This document shows, one piece after another, positions 1-10,484 of a stretch of 64,000 nt of DNA (position 1 is the first letter of the stretch; every line of letters starts with the position of its first letter). A program made the translations under genes and the position numbers. This DNA is from Chondrus crispus (Eukaryota; Rhodophyta; Florideophyceae; Gigartinales; Gigartinaceae): NCBI RefSeq assembly GCF_000350225.1, contig NW_005178533.1, positions 298,625 through 362,624 on the forward strand, read 5' to 3'. The notes beneath the pieces are model-generated. The model was not told the origin of the DNA. It was given only the letters and a program-made list of their open reading frames with translations, and ran no database searches.

Positions 1-387
1 TTGAGGCGTCACCACCCGAGGGGCCAACACGACTCCTAAGTCGGGGGGGCGCCGGTCGCGAGGCGTGACCACGCCGCTTGGGGCGTACAACCGGTTGGAC
101 TTGACGTCCTCCCGACAGACCAGCGGGGACGTTGCGGCTCTCGGCTCACGTAAGGCGGATGACGGACGTGCTATGACACGAGGGCACGTGTGCGGTCGAT
201 GAGGTCCGGGGCGGAACGGATCACCCGCACCCCGGGGAATGGTGCTGCCAAACCCGCTAGGTGGCGGTTGCCGCAACTGGAGCAGGGTGAGGGCTGTCGT
301 CAGGAGAGGACACGGGGCGCCACACCAACAACTAAACGGTGAGCGCGTGAGCTAGTTGTCGACCCCCACGCTGTCCGGGGTGGTCCA
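1..387 (-). other. G1 stretch between pol stop and missing 3' LTR
   Basis: GC-rich sequence downstream of the G1 pol stop codon. I see no open frame with recognisable content and no copy of the G1 LTR start, so the 3' LTR must begin to the left of the window. Confidence 0.6.
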
Positions 388-3300
388 TCAGTGGAGTTCC
401 GGGGTGGGGAGGCGCTTGCGCTTGCAAAACCGCACAACGGTATTGTAATCGATGTAATTTGCGGGTTCCCAGGTGTCATCGTTCACGGTGTATCCGTACC
501 AACGGACTCGGAAGAGTGGTATCCCGTCCGGTCCCGGCTTGTGCCCCGTCAGCGCCTCAACCACGTAGGTCGGCGGGGCCTCCTCTGTAGGGGAAGGAGG
601 TCGTTTCGGCGCCTCAGCGGGCTTGTTTGACGCGTGTTGATATGAGGAATCAGCCGCGGTTGACCGGTGAGGAGGGCTCCCCGGGGACAGGGGGAGGGGT
701 TGACCGAAGGTGCACATAGACGCAAATTTAGCGACGTACCTCCCGGCGATCTCCTCTGTACCCGACGGCGTCTCATTGGGGCAGCGAGTGGAGTCCGCGG
801 TCACCGCCGGTGCGGCGGGCTCGGTCGGGGATAGTTGCTTTCGAATTTTTCCCGGGTCCCGTGTCCACGTGTCCTGTGGCGTAGCGGTGAGGGTAGGCGT
901 TCGTTCGCTTGGTGACTTATCGCCGTCCGGGGCGCCGGTCGCTCGCCGGGGGCTTGTTCTGGTACACCTCCTCTCCAGGGCATGCGTGCCGCGGCGACCA
1001 GGCGACTCTAACCGTGACTGTAGCCGTGGGGGAGGGAGTCCCTCCGTGGACACGGATCCTTCGCCTACAGTAGCGGATCTCCTGCTCAATTGGGAAATGA
1101 CCCGGGCGTGCGTGCCGCCTCGGAGAGCGTGCAGTAATCCCGATGCAGGAGGGCCCCCTTTGGGCTGGGTAATTGATTTCGACCTTGAAGGTCGTGCTGC
1201 TTTCGCGCCCGGCGTCGCGTTTTCGATCTCGTTCTTATCGCGAGTAGTGTCTTGGTCCTCAAGGTCTGTTGACCTTGGCGGAGATATATCCGGGTTACCT
1301 GTGCCGAGGTCGTCTCGCAGCGGGCGGGGAGGTGCCTCGGCGGGGATGAAGGTAGATGCGTCGCCGTCGGTTGGCGTAGGTGACGAGGGTTCGGCGTCGG
1401 CGGTTATGGTCCGTAGTGGGGGAGCTTTCACAATGCGGTCTCTCGAGACTCTATCTTTCAGGCCTGTAGTCCGGACAATGGTCACTGTATGCTCGTCTAG
1501 GGCCACCACCGGAAACGGCCCTTCCGTTCGAGGGGCTAACTTGTTATTGACCCGGTCTTTATCCGTCTTCTCATCCACTCGCAGGGATGTCTCTCGCTCG
1601 ATGAGGACTTGATCACCTATTTCGTATTGCGGTGTCGGCGTTCGCAATCTCTTGTCGAAATCGCGTTTATAGCGGTCTTGACCGGCGAGCAGCGTGTCGC
1701 GGGCTGTTGACATTAGCCCGCGTAACCACGTTAAGAAACGGAGCTTATATTGCGTCCGCGAGACATCCTGTTCCAGTATAGGGGTCTGTTGGATGGAAAG
1801 CGGCGCCGGTGTCCGGAATAAAACAAGGTCAAACGGCTTCATACCGATCATGCGATTCACGGTACAATTGTAACCGTAGGTTAGCGCGTCGGTGAACTGG
1901 TCCCAATCGCGTTGGTTGTCGGCTAGGTAGTGCCGTAGGGAGGACACCAGGGTGCGGTTGAACCTCTCCACTTGTCCATTAGCTTGTGGGTGATAAGCTG
2001 TGGTGAACACGCTTTCAACGCGAAGGATTTTGCACACGGCAAGGAAGAACCTTGACGTGAATTGACTCCCATTGTCGGAGAGTAGCTTCACTGGGGCTCC
2101 GTATACGAAGACCCAGTGTGTGACGAACGCCTGAGCAACGGTCTCGGCGGTAATTCTCTTAAGCGGTACCGTTCGGGTCAGCTTTGAGTAACGATCAGAT
2201 ATTACCAAGAGGTATCGATTGCCTCTTGGTGTTCTGGGGAGTTCGCCTAGGATGTCAATAGCGATAAACTCCAAGGGTCCCCTCGGAGGGAACGTTTTCA
2301 ACTTCGCGTTGTGCTTACGCAATTTAATGCGGGCTTTCGCACAGTCGGAGCACCTTCTCACTGTGGCGTATGCGTCGACGGACATACTCGGCCAGTAGTA
2401 CCGTTGTCTTAATGTGTAGAACAGACGCCTGCCTCCGGGGTGTCTCGAGGCGGCGGAATAATGCGCCATATACAACACTCGCTCGCGCAGAGTGGTTGGT
2501 ACGACGATTTGCTCAACACCGTCAAGGTGCGCTTTCCGACAAAGTACCCCTTCCTTGTTCATGAAGAACTTGGAGAGGCGAATTTGGGCCACACCCTCCC
2601 CCTTCTTAAGATGGGAAGCGATCTCCTTACAGAACGGGTCGGAGTGCTGAGCGAGTACAATCTCGTCGTGTGTAATTGCGGTCTTGGAAGCCGGGGGGGC
2701 GAGGGCGAAGCATCCGTCGTGAATGTCGTCGTCCCACTCCTCGGGTTCCACTTCCGGCTTGTCTTCGTGAAACTCCAAAACGGAGAAGCACGGTATTTCT
2801 TCGTCGATGGGGACGGTTGTGCCCCCTGTAGACGGTATTCTACTGAGAGCGTCAGCGAGACAATTCTTGAGGCCCTTCACGTACGTGACGTCGAAGTCAA
2901 ACTCGGCTAGGCGCAAGCGCCACCGTGCTAAACGCCCGCTTGCGTCGGCGAGATTCATTAACCAGCGAAGGGAATGATGGTCGGTGTTGACCGTAAATCG
3001 CTCGCGTTCCAAGTAAGGACGCAGCGTCTGAATGGCCCACACGATGGCCAAACATTCTTTCTCCGTCGTGGAGTAATTTCTTTCCGCCGACGAGAGCGTT
3101 CGCGACCAGAACCCGACAGGGTATCTGTTACCATCCTCGTGTTGCTGTAATAACGTGCAACCGAGTTGTGCGTCGGATGCATCCGTGTCGAGAGAATACG
3201 GTAGCCCCAGCCGCGGTAGTCGCAAGATCGGCGGGGAAATCAGGCAAGTCTTCAGAGCTTCGAAGGCAGACCTGCGATCTTCGTCCAGATCGGGGAGCCG

Positions 3301-5223
3301 ATCGGGCTCTCCCTTTTTGAGCATGGACGTCAACGGCGCCGCAATCTTGGCGAAGTGGTCGACGAAACGTCGGTACACGTTACACATACCCAGAAACGAG
3401 CGGAGCTCGGTCTGGGTTCGTGGCGGCTTGGCCTCGGCCAAAGCCGAGACATTCTTCGGGTGAACATGAAGTTTCCCGGGTCGAATGATGTGGCCCAGGT
3501 ACTCCACGGAGTCCTGAAAGAATTTACACTTGTTCAATTTCAGTGATAACCCCTCTTGTTGTAACGCAGAGAGAATAACCTTGACATCCTTGAGATGAGT
3601 TTCATAATCTTTCGAGAATATGATAATGTCATCTAGATAGATGAGGCAGCTCTTCCATCGGTATCCAGCGAGGAGAATGTCCAACATCCGTTGGAATGTG
3701 GCGGGCGCATTCATTAGCCCGAACGGCATTCGGTTAAATTGATAAGTACCGGCATGACACGTGAACGTGGTTTTCGGAAGGTCTTCTTCCGCAACGGGGA
3801 TTTGCCAATAACCCGAGTTACAATCTAGAGTTGTGAACACGTTCGCTTCGCCGAGCGAGTCCAGACACTCGTCCATGCGAGGAATCGGGTAAGTGTCCCG
3901 TACCGTCATCGCGTTCAAACGTCTGTAATCGACGCAGAAACGGAGGGATCCGTCCGGTTTGGGAATGAGAACCACCGGGGATGCCCATTCTGATTGTGAT
4001 CGGGAGATGACCCCGCTTGAGATCATCCCATCCACGGCGTCTTGTTCGGCTTGTCGAGACCGAGGTCCAGCTCGACATGGCTGACATCGAAACGGCTTCG
4101 AGCCGGGGTTGAGTTCGATCCGGTGCTGCGTAGCCCGGACTTCCCCGAGATCGCCACTCCACATACGGGAGTACGGCGTAAGCATGTCACGTACTCGAGT
4201 GCGGACATGCGACGGCAGATGTTGGAGGGAGACAGCCTCAATTTCTTGGGGTTCTTCCTTCGACGAAGCCGGGGGGAGCTCCTCCCCCTTCTCAGATTGG
4301 GGCTTGTCCCCTTCTGTAAATTCCGCCGCTAGGACGGCGTCGAGAGGCATCGCGGTGCGTATCATGGCACGCGGGTGAGGGGTAACGTACCCCAGCACCT
4401 GGTTCTTCGAGAGGCGCTTGGGGGCGGAGGCGAAGTTGGCTACCAAGACCTTGAACTCTCGAAGTGCGGTGATGTGCGCAACCCCATTCGACAGGGAGAC
4501 GCGGTGTTTCGCATATAACTGCGGGTTGGGTTCCAAAACGGAAAGACCCGTGCGACCGTTGGTCACATGCACCCAGGCTTGCGTCTCGGGTGGTATGATA
4601 ACCGGACGTGAAACCTTGAGTTTGGGGGAAACTCGACCCGGGTCGTTTTCATACTCCTGCTCCGAGGGGAGCGGAGGTGCTTCGGCTCGACGAGTTGCTG
4701 GTTTTCTCACGATGGGGATTTTCGTCCCATCATCGAGCTCGACCACTTTCCGACGTGGATAGATGGCCTCGACAAACTTGTCGTTAAAGTCACAGCCCAG
4801 GATGACGGGGGCTGCCAGGCGCTCGCACACGATGAACTTGCATTTCATGGTGCGAGTGGATAGTCGAACAACGAGGGTGATGGTCCCGCTTGTTCGTAAC
4901 GGCCGCCCATTCGCGTCAGCGATCGTCGGGACATCCCCCGGTTCGACTAAGCGCTCCCATCCTTTGGGCAGGGTGTCGGTGCGGACAAAATTGGAGCCGG
5001 CACCCGTGTCGAGGATGGTGAGTTGACGCACCATGATGGAGGTGGTGATCCCAAGGTCGGCGTAGACCTTGTAATTACGTCGAGACAGTGTACAAACTGG
5101 CTCGACGGCCTTGTCGTCGGGGGAGCGCCTCCCGTTGTTAAGACGCCACGGTCGGCGGAGCGTCCCCATGCCCGTCGGATCGGGGTTGGAGGGACTCGCT
5201 TGGCGAGCGTGTCTCCACCCCAA
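388..5223 (-). CDS. pol: G1 pol polyprotein (PR-RT-RH-IN-chromodomain)
   Basis: This polyprotein of about 1611 residues copies and integrates G1. Seen in order: a retropepsin active site D-T-G at residues 72-74; an RT with Y-L-D-D at 529-532; RNase H starting near residue 679; an integrase zinc finger H921, H928, C958, C961; an integrase triad D990, D1050, E1086 (D-59-D-35-E spacing); a disordered Pro/Arg-rich linker; and a C-terminal chromodomain (about 1550-1605, with R-V-R-W-Y-G-Y and D-D-T-W-E-P). Chromodomains of this class read histone marks and steer integration; that role here is inferred from the family. The frame has no ATG at its left limit. It stays open upstream through 5223 into the end of gag in the -1 frame, which suggests programmed -1 frameshifting rather than independent initiation. 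Confidence 0.95.
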   Translation of the reverse strand: MGWRHARQASPSNPDPTGMGTLRRPWRLNNGRRSPDDKAVEPVCTLSRRNYKVYADLGITTSIMVRQLTILDTGAGSNFVRTDTLPKGWERLVEPGDVPTIADANGRPLRTSGTITLVVRLSTRTMKCKFIVCERLAAPVILGCDFNDKFVEAIYPRRKVVELDDGTKIPIVRKPATRRAEAPPLPSEQEYENDPGRVSPKLKVSRPVIIPPETQAWVHVTNGRTGLSVLEPNPQLYAKHRVSLSNGVAHITALREFKVLVANFASAPKRLSKNQVLGYVTPHPRAMIRTAMPLDAVLAAEFTEGDKPQSEKGEELPPASSKEEPQEIEAVSLQHLPSHVRTRVRDMLTPYSRMWSGDLGEVRATQHRIELNPGSKPFRCQPCRAGPRSRQAEQDAVDGMISSGVISRSQSEWASPVVLIPKPDGSLRFCVDYRRLNAMTVRDTYPIPRMDECLDSLGEANVFTTLDCNSGYWQIPVAEEDLPKTTFTCHAGTYQFNRMPFGLMNAPATFQRMLDILLAGYRWKSCLIYLDDIIIFSKDYETHLKDVKVILSALQQEGLSLKLNKCKFFQDSVEYLGHIIRPGKLHVHPKNVSALAEAKPPRTQTELRSFLGMCNVYRRFVDHFAKIAAPLTSMLKKGEPDRLPDLDEDRRSAFEALKTCLISPPILRLPRLGLPYSLDTDASDAQLGCTLLQQHEDGNRYPVGFWSRTLSSAERNYSTTEKECLAIVWAIQTLRPYLERERFTVNTDHHSLRWLMNLADASGRLARWRLRLAEFDFDVTYVKGLKNCLADALSRIPSTGGTTVPIDEEIPCFSVLEFHEDKPEVEPEEWDDDIHDGCFALAPPASKTAITHDEIVLAQHSDPFCKEIASHLKKGEGVAQIRLSKFFMNKEGVLCRKAHLDGVEQIVVPTTLRERVLYMAHYSAASRHPGGRRLFYTLRQRYYWPSMSVDAYATVRRCSDCAKARIKLRKHNAKLKTFPPRGPLEFIAIDILGELPRTPRGNRYLLVISDRYSKLTRTVPLKRITAETVAQAFVTHWVFVYGAPVKLLSDNGSQFTSRFFLAVCKILRVESVFTTAYHPQANGQVERFNRTLVSSLRHYLADNQRDWDQFTDALTYGYNCTVNRMIGMKPFDLVLFRTPAPLSIQQTPILEQDVSRTQYKLRFLTWLRGLMSTARDTLLAGQDRYKRDFDKRLRTPTPQYEIGDQVLIERETSLRVDEKTDKDRVNNKLAPRTEGPFPVVALDEHTVTIVRTTGLKDRVSRDRIVKAPPLRTITADAEPSSPTPTDGDASTFIPAEAPPRPLRDDLGTGNPDISPPRSTDLEDQDTTRDKNEIENATPGAKAARPSRSKSITQPKGGPPASGLLHALRGGTHARVISQLSRRSATVGEGSVSTEGLPPPRLQSRLESPGRRGTHALERRCTRTSPRRATGAPDGDKSPSERTPTLTATPQDTWTRDPGKIRKQLSPTEPAAPAVTADSTRCPNETPSGTEEIAGRYVAKFASMCTFGQPLPLSPGSPPHRSTAADSSYQHASNKPAEAPKRPPSPTEEAPPTYVVEALTGHKPGPDGIPLFRVRWYGYTVNDDTWEPANYIDYNTVVRFCKRKRLPTPELH

Positions 5224-5303
5224 GACGCGGATCGCCGGCTTCGGGGGCGGAGGTGACGCGGTGTCCCGCGATGGAATGTCAGCGATTTTCAGCTGTGGGT
5301 CTC

Positions 5304-5316
5304 CTAGTTTTTCGGA
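5304..5316 (-). promoter_or_regulatory. Candidate -1 frameshift site at the G1 gag-pol junction
   Basis: On the minus strand the last gag codons are CCG-AAA-AAC-TAG. The A-run followed by C lets the decoding tRNAs re-pair one base back, into the frame that stays open through pol. This resembles the X-XXY-YYZ sites used by retroelements, although the first base is G, so it is not a perfect heptamer. Inference from frame arrangement and motif only. Confidence 0.55.
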
Positions 5317-7382
5317 GAGGGGGTTTTACCGCCGGGGGGGCTTGAATTTTCCGACGCAGAGGGAGACTTCGACGGCAAGACGGGTGCGATCAGCCGATTC
5401 GCCTCGAAACTGAGGAGGGCTACCGCGCGCAAGTACGCGTCTGCCGGAACACGGGCCTTCTGTGCCGCCGTGAGCTTCTCAAAATTATGAGGGACGAGCG
5501 ACACATCGCCCACCTTCATGCTACAGTCGGGGTTAATATGATCCCCGACTTTGTAGCAGGTGTAACAGATGATTTGCGGGGAAGGTGTCTTCATATCCCG
5601 GGTTCCCTCTCGACCGGCCCACCCGGGAGACTTCTCGCGCGGTCTCGGGAGCCGGGGCGAGTCCTTGTAGGTCGGCCGCCGCTCTCCGTAGAACAACGAA
5701 TCCTTGTCGTTGAATGAGGATCCCTCGGTGGGAAATGCGGGGGCCCCGGCTGCGGCGGCGAATGGCTCGTCATTGGCGAGGAAGTTCTCGGCGTCCAGGC
5801 CGGTATGATAGCTCGGGGTCAGACCCGCGGTTGTCGATGAGGGCATACTGTCTGCCATCGCTAACACTTGCTTGGCGGCGGGTCTCGCGAAGTCGACGCG
5901 TCTTCTTCCGCCAGCCGTCTGCGCGCGGTAGGCCGCCCCTTGAGCGCGGGCTTCGGCCACCGTGTCTTCGAATGAGGATCGGGGGCGATTCTCCCTTGCT
6001 TGGAGCACCAACGGCTTGATCGCCGGAAGGAGGCCCTCTATGAACAGGGTAGTGCGTTCATAGGGGGAATGGATGTCCCCACAGCGCGCGAGGGCGGTTA
6101 ACATACGAGTCGCATACTCGGTCTCCACTTCGCCGGGTTTTTGGCGTAAATCCCGGACCACAGAGAGCGCTTGCTCGATCTGAATATTCGTAGCATACGT
6201 ACGAAGCAACCAGTTCACTGCTGCTGGCCACGACGCAATCCCTTGATTGCGTCGGAAATATCCTCGATGGGATTCGTACGCCTCCTTCGCCGGCGGGTTG
6301 AGAAGATGCGGCAAGGCCATTAGAGCCATTGCCTCCGACATTTCTGCGTTGTCGAAATTCTCCTTACATCTAGCCAAAAAGCTGATGACTTTGATCGGGT
6401 CGGACCCGTTAAACTTGTACTCTCCCATTACGACGAGGAGATATTGCACGCGCTTACGCGTCGTGGCGTACACCTTTGCATCGACGGTGGGGTCGGTATT
6501 CACGAGACGGTAAGCTCGATAGTTACACGCGCCGCGGAAGCGATGGTTGGTCGGTTTCCACACCGTGACACCCTTCGCTTTAGGGCCGAAGGTCGGTTGT
6601 GGTACCGTGAATGCCTCGGCTTCGGAGTCCGAATCGGAGTCGGATTCTGAAGCTGAGGGCGGGGATCCCCCCGAGTAACCGGAGAAATTCCCCGGTTCAG
6701 GTCGGCTTCCGTGGCCGGACTTGTGACGGTGGCCTTCGGTCTTGACCTTCTTGTCGCGAGACGATCTTGGTGACGGGCCTCGGGCGGCCGCTAGGTCCGC
6801 GGTCGGATCTCGGTGTCCCTCCATCGTCAGGGGATCGGGGAACGGGATCCCGGCGGCCGTGAGAGCCGACTTCGTGACGTCGGCGAACAGTAGATTTTCG
6901 TCCAACGGTTGTAACGCATGTAACTGCGGGTTGGGTCTTGGCTTCGACGCGGTCGACTCGTCCGGTCTACCGGGGACGGGTCGTGTCTGCGCCGTTTCCA
7001 AGGCGAGGTTACGCCGACGGAGGTCGTTGACTTCCTGCGTCAGGCGGTTTACTTCCTCCCGTAGGGGAAGAAGCGTCTCGTCGACGGTGGACCCGATGTC
7101 TTTCTGCCACGCTCGAGTTAGAACGCCTTCTAGTGCGGCGAGGCGATCACGTCCCTGTTGGGACTGTACATCCGCCTGAGCGGCGATCTTATCAGCAACA
7201 AGGCTGTCCAACATCTCGCGTATCTTGGCGGTGTGCGAGTTGAGTTTCTCCTCGATTAAGTTGAGAGAGAACCTCTCGGCTTCACGGAGTCCTTCGCGGC
7301 GGTTCCGCGTGATCCACGCCGCGACGGGCGCTGGGACGTCTCTCGGACGAGTGTCATGGGACGACTCGGAGCCGGTCACCAT
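5304..7382 (-). CDS. gag: G1 gag polyprotein
   Basis: Structural polyprotein of the G1 particle, 692 residues from the ATG at 7382, which sits in a good GCCATGG context. The frame is open to 7481, but only with a GTG codon. The N-terminal part is helical and coiled-coil-like (heptad-rich, roughly residues 25-130). A basic/Ser-rich linker follows, then a retrotransposon-gag core with an N-Y-x-x-Y-R-L motif shared with G3 and G4. Near the C terminus a cysteine knuckle C-x2-C-x5-H-x4-C has one residue more than the usual x4 spacing. The last codons read P-K-N-stop, with the run AAAAAC just before the TAG; pol continues in the -1 frame. Confidence 0.92.
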   Translation of the reverse strand: MVTGSESSHDTRPRDVPAPVAAWITRNRREGLREAERFSLNLIEEKLNSHTAKIREMLDSLVADKIAAQADVQSQQGRDRLAALEGVLTRAWQKDIGSTVDETLLPLREEVNRLTQEVNDLRRRNLALETAQTRPVPGRPDESTASKPRPNPQLHALQPLDENLLFADVTKSALTAAGIPFPDPLTMEGHRDPTADLAAARGPSPRSSRDKKVKTEGHRHKSGHGSRPEPGNFSGYSGGSPPSASESDSDSDSEAEAFTVPQPTFGPKAKGVTVWKPTNHRFRGACNYRAYRLVNTDPTVDAKVYATTRKRVQYLLVVMGEYKFNGSDPIKVISFLARCKENFDNAEMSEAMALMALPHLLNPPAKEAYESHRGYFRRNQGIASWPAAVNWLLRTYATNIQIEQALSVVRDLRQKPGEVETEYATRMLTALARCGDIHSPYERTTLFIEGLLPAIKPLVLQARENRPRSSFEDTVAEARAQGAAYRAQTAGGRRRVDFARPAAKQVLAMADSMPSSTTAGLTPSYHTGLDAENFLANDEPFAAAAGAPAFPTEGSSFNDKDSLFYGERRPTYKDSPRLPRPREKSPGWAGREGTRDMKTPSPQIICYTCYKVGDHINPDCSMKVGDVSLVPHNFEKLTAAQKARVPADAYLRAVALLSFEANRLIAPVLPSKSPSASENSSPPGGKTPSPKN

Positions 7383-7496
7383 GGCGAATACACCTAACGA
7401 TCGGTGCGTGAGGGAAAAGCGTAGGTAGGAGAGATAGAAAGGGAAAGTCAGTCGGGGAAGAAAGAGGACACTCGGATGCACGAGAGTATCGACTGC

Positions 7497-7514
7497 TTCT
7501 AGGTCGGGAGACCA
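7497..7514 (-). promoter_or_regulatory. G1 primer-binding site
   Basis: On the minus strand TGGTCTCCCGACCTAGAA begins three bases after the 5' LTR end (...GACA ttt TGG). It starts with TGG, the complement of a tRNA CCA end. The same 18 bases follow the 5' LTR of G3 at 51014-51031. Confidence 0.8.
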
Positions 7515-7517
7515 AAA

Positions 7518-8166
7518 TGTCGTGCACTACAGCCACGGGTGGCGGCTGTAGGCAGAGCGACGCGCGTTCGGACGCGTAAGGAAATTCGGGAGACCACCCG
7601 GTGGATGACCGGAACCGGGATCCGGGCGCGGCTTGCGCGGTAGGAAAGTAGCAACGTAGTCAGCAATAGACAGGGTGAATTAAAGGAAAAACAGAACTAA
7701 CAGAACGGACAGCACAGTAATTAACGTAGCGCTCGCGCGGTTGGGGTCGACGCGCGCGGGGAAGGCAGTTGGGATTCCAGGGGTGTAGATGGCTCGGTCG
7801 GTATGGGCGAGCCAGTACCGAGTCGAGGCTACAACCTGGAATCCAGAAACCAAGGTAAAAGACCCGAGACTTCGTGCCTCTTTACTTTGATCATCATCGG
7901 GTTGACTATATAGTCCCCGTCGCCGTCATGGCGAAGCTAAATTATACTGTAATTTAGAGTAACTAGAATATAACGGGTGTAGCCCCGAGGGGACCAAGTC
8001 ACGGCCCCCATTGACCCGACAGGCGGCAGAGGGCTCACACGTGTCCACCGGTATGGTCCGGCAGAGAGACAGGAGTCCACGTGTACCCGTGGTACACGTG
8101 GTGGCGGCGAGCGCGATTTTGGTGAGATTAGGACAGCTGTCCCGGTACCGAGTACAGTGCACTACA
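7518..8166 (-). repeat. G1 5' LTR, 649 bp
   Basis: Bounded by TGTCGTGCACTACA at the inner end and by the complement of TGTAGTGCACTGTAC at the outer end. This gives an extended terminal inverted repeat around TGTAGTGCAC. A TATA-like CTATATAG lies at 7906-7913 on the minus strand. Beyond 8166 the sequence changes abruptly into an integrase reading frame of another Gypsy (G2), which fixes the outer border. Confidence 0.82.
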
Positions 8167-8345
8167 TCTGCGGTCACGCAGGGTTCTAGCCACAAGAACG
8201 AGGATGCGTCGTCCTTGACAACCAGACAGTACTGTTCATCAGATTCACTGGGACTCAAGTATAGGAAGTCGAAATGCAAGAGCTTATTGGGCTTGCCACC
8301 TTGAAGGGCATGGGAAAGTGGTCTGGAGATGTAGTTGCCGGCCAA
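8167..8345 (-). pseudogene. G2 integrase core, N-terminal part
   Basis: The frame carries the start of a Gypsy integrase core: L-L-H-F-D-F-L-Y-L followed by V-V-K-D-D and F-L-W-L-x-P-C. This pattern is familiar from Gypsy elements of oomycetes and algae, with the first catalytic Asp in H-F-D-F. It stops being integrase-like where the G1 LTR begins. Confidence 0.75.
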
Positions 8346-9488
8346 AGTAGAGAGTAAATTCAGGCATGTGGAGCAAAATACGGATATGTCCGACTTTATC
8401 GTGGTCCAGAAATTTTTTTGTTCACATTGTGGAAATTGGTCCTCACCCCACGATGACTACTCCGGCCCCGGAATCCAATTATAAATAAGTGCAGCTGCAT
8501 GTTTGTAGCTGTAACAGGAATCCAATCGACAGCAGAGCTTAAAACGAAAAGGCCATGACCATTCCGTTTGGACTTCGGAATATCGGTGTAAACTGACGGA
8601 GGGTCGGTATCAGAAGTGCTTGTCAAGGCCTTTTTCTGTAACTTAACTAGTTCCGGAAGGGTTGGTCACTTGATTTCTGGCTCCAGGTGCTGTGTGACGG
8701 GCGCCTGCACTAAAGCCAACACCCTCGGCGGGCTGTTACTGACGCACGAATTCAGTAGCTCCCCAATGGGACAGAAAATCGGCCCAGGCATTCTCTTCTC
8801 CGGTGAACTAGACGACTTGGTAGCAGAATGCAGCAAGTTTCATAGACCAGCGCTCGATTTTGTTGGCGACGTGTTTTGCCATGGTAGAGCGAGTGGTAAT
8901 CGGGTTGAAAATAAATTATAAGTTCTTGTGGTCCGTGAAGATCCCAGATCCGGAAGGTCGAAGTAGTAGGTATTCCAGACGGGTGACAGACTCTACAACG
9001 GCAAATACCTCCTTCTCGGGAGTCGACTAACTGGCGGCACTTTTTCTGAAAGAACCGGAAAGGAAGGAGAAAGGTTGATCATGTCGATCAACGAAAAGAA
9101 GATCCTTGAGTTATTCGGGAATTTGGGTGAGATCCGCATCCCAGTGTTTGTTCGACGCGTCAGTAAAGAGGCAAAACATCTTGGACTAATAGGGATGGGC
9201 ATGCGTCGCCGCCTTGTGGAGTGCCTGTTTGACGGCGTTAACGCTTCCGAGATGTTCTGTATTCCACGAAGAGTGGTCCAGAGAACTTTGCTGCGCAAAT
9301 TGGCGGGTGCGTTTGCCTCCCCTACTGTGCCCTTCTTCCAAAACAACAGTTAGAGTTAGGATGAACTCGTTAAATCTTAGAATGGAAGTCTTCATTCAGT
9401 TTGCAGCACAAACGAAGTTCTGTAGCTCCACGCCAGTAGAGGGTTCGGAAATAGCCGGGAGAGCCTTGAGACGTCGAAAGTCTAGGCG

Positions 9489-10146
9489 CTAACCATTCCA
9501 TCTTATGAGACGGCCACACCAGTTAACCTCTTGCAGAAAGAATCGGCACTTTTGCGAGTGCCACTTCATTCCTTGTAGTCTAAAAAGCGAGAGAGAAGAT
9601 TCCCAGGGTGTCCAGAAGCTCTGGAGCGGAGCGTGCGTGTGCAGGGATACCATCAAACCGATGTAGGAGGGCGTAGCGAAGGGACATTTAAACGTTTTGT
9701 ATACTCCTTTGAATGTAATCCACGATGTTGACCTGTCCTTACAGTATTCTAGTCGGAGTGAACACACCGTCGGGGCAGATGAAACTCTGACACTCTTGGG
9801 ATTTTGATGCCCAAGGGAGTTTCCAATACCCGTGGCAAAATTCTACGGATGCTAAGCAGGTGGCTTTGCAAACGTTACAAAGTATCGTGTCCATATTTGG
9901 CACGGGCCCTGCAATAACATCAGTCTGCGCGTTCACCAGTCGGAGGTTCACTGTCAAGCGGTTGTTCTCGACCAGGCCTGAAAATAATGAGCGGAGCTGA
10001 TGCCTGAGACTCGTAGTATCGCCGTACACCATACCGAACGACAACAGTTCCTCAAACGTTTTGCGTAACAAGGCCACTTGTGGCGGAGAATAGCGTCGTA
10101 GCTTCACATGCACCAGTTTTGCGCCTGCCGCAAGGGGAATCGTCAT
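9489..10146 (-). pseudogene. G2 reverse transcriptase remnant
   Basis: Two stretches resemble Gypsy RT. The upstream one has the K-L-R-R-Y-S-P-P-Q entry, the G-M-V-Y turn, L-T-V-N-L-R-L-V-N and a F-I-C-P-D-G-V-F-T-P-T-R strand. The downstream one has the C-terminal Q-K-C-R-F-F...W-C-G-R-L-I motif that precedes the RNase H connection. The region is degraded and broken. Confidence 0.75.
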
Positions 10147-10484
10147 TGGAGGTATGTTTGCCGGGGTTCAGAACCTATCTTGTTACGAAATATATCCTGG
10201 TAGTCCAGGAAACGTTGCTGAGTCTGTGAGATAACTCCTTTGGGAGACCATGATCAGATGCCTCGGCCAGCAAATGGTTACGATCACAGCGTACTTCTTG
10301 TACGTCGTGTAAACCTGTGGGTGCGGCATCTGTTTCGTGATTTTCATACGTGTCTGAAGGGGTGTCACTATAAGAACAGGGAGCAGGGACGCTGCAATCG
10401 CTGGATCGATACACATTTTCTGGAAACGGGAGCATAAGTTGCGCCAGACGACCAGGTATGACGGGTGGCATATCTTTAGAAATT

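Larger units (their letters stand above)
1..8166 (-). mobile_element. G1: Ty3/Gypsy chromodomain LTR retrotransposon (looks whole, runs off left edge)
   Basis: Reading leftwards, the element has a 5' LTR (7518-8166), a primer-binding site, a gag and a pol with protease, reverse transcriptase, RNase H, integrase and chromodomain in Ty3/Gypsy order. Both long frames are open, so the visible part looks whole. The 3' LTR lies beyond position 1, so LTR divergence cannot be measured. The right border cuts into the integrase part of an older Gypsy (G2), which places G1 later than G2. The five bases next to the LTR, TCTGC at 8167-8171, are the expected target-site copy, but the matching copy is outside the window. 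GC content is clearly higher than in the flanking Copia and DNA-transposon regions. Confidence 0.93.

Noticed and set aside
710-1612. 300-residue plus-strand frame opposite G1 pol
   Set aside because: It is the complement of the GC-rich linker between integrase and chromodomain. No motif, and the sense frame is clearly the real one.
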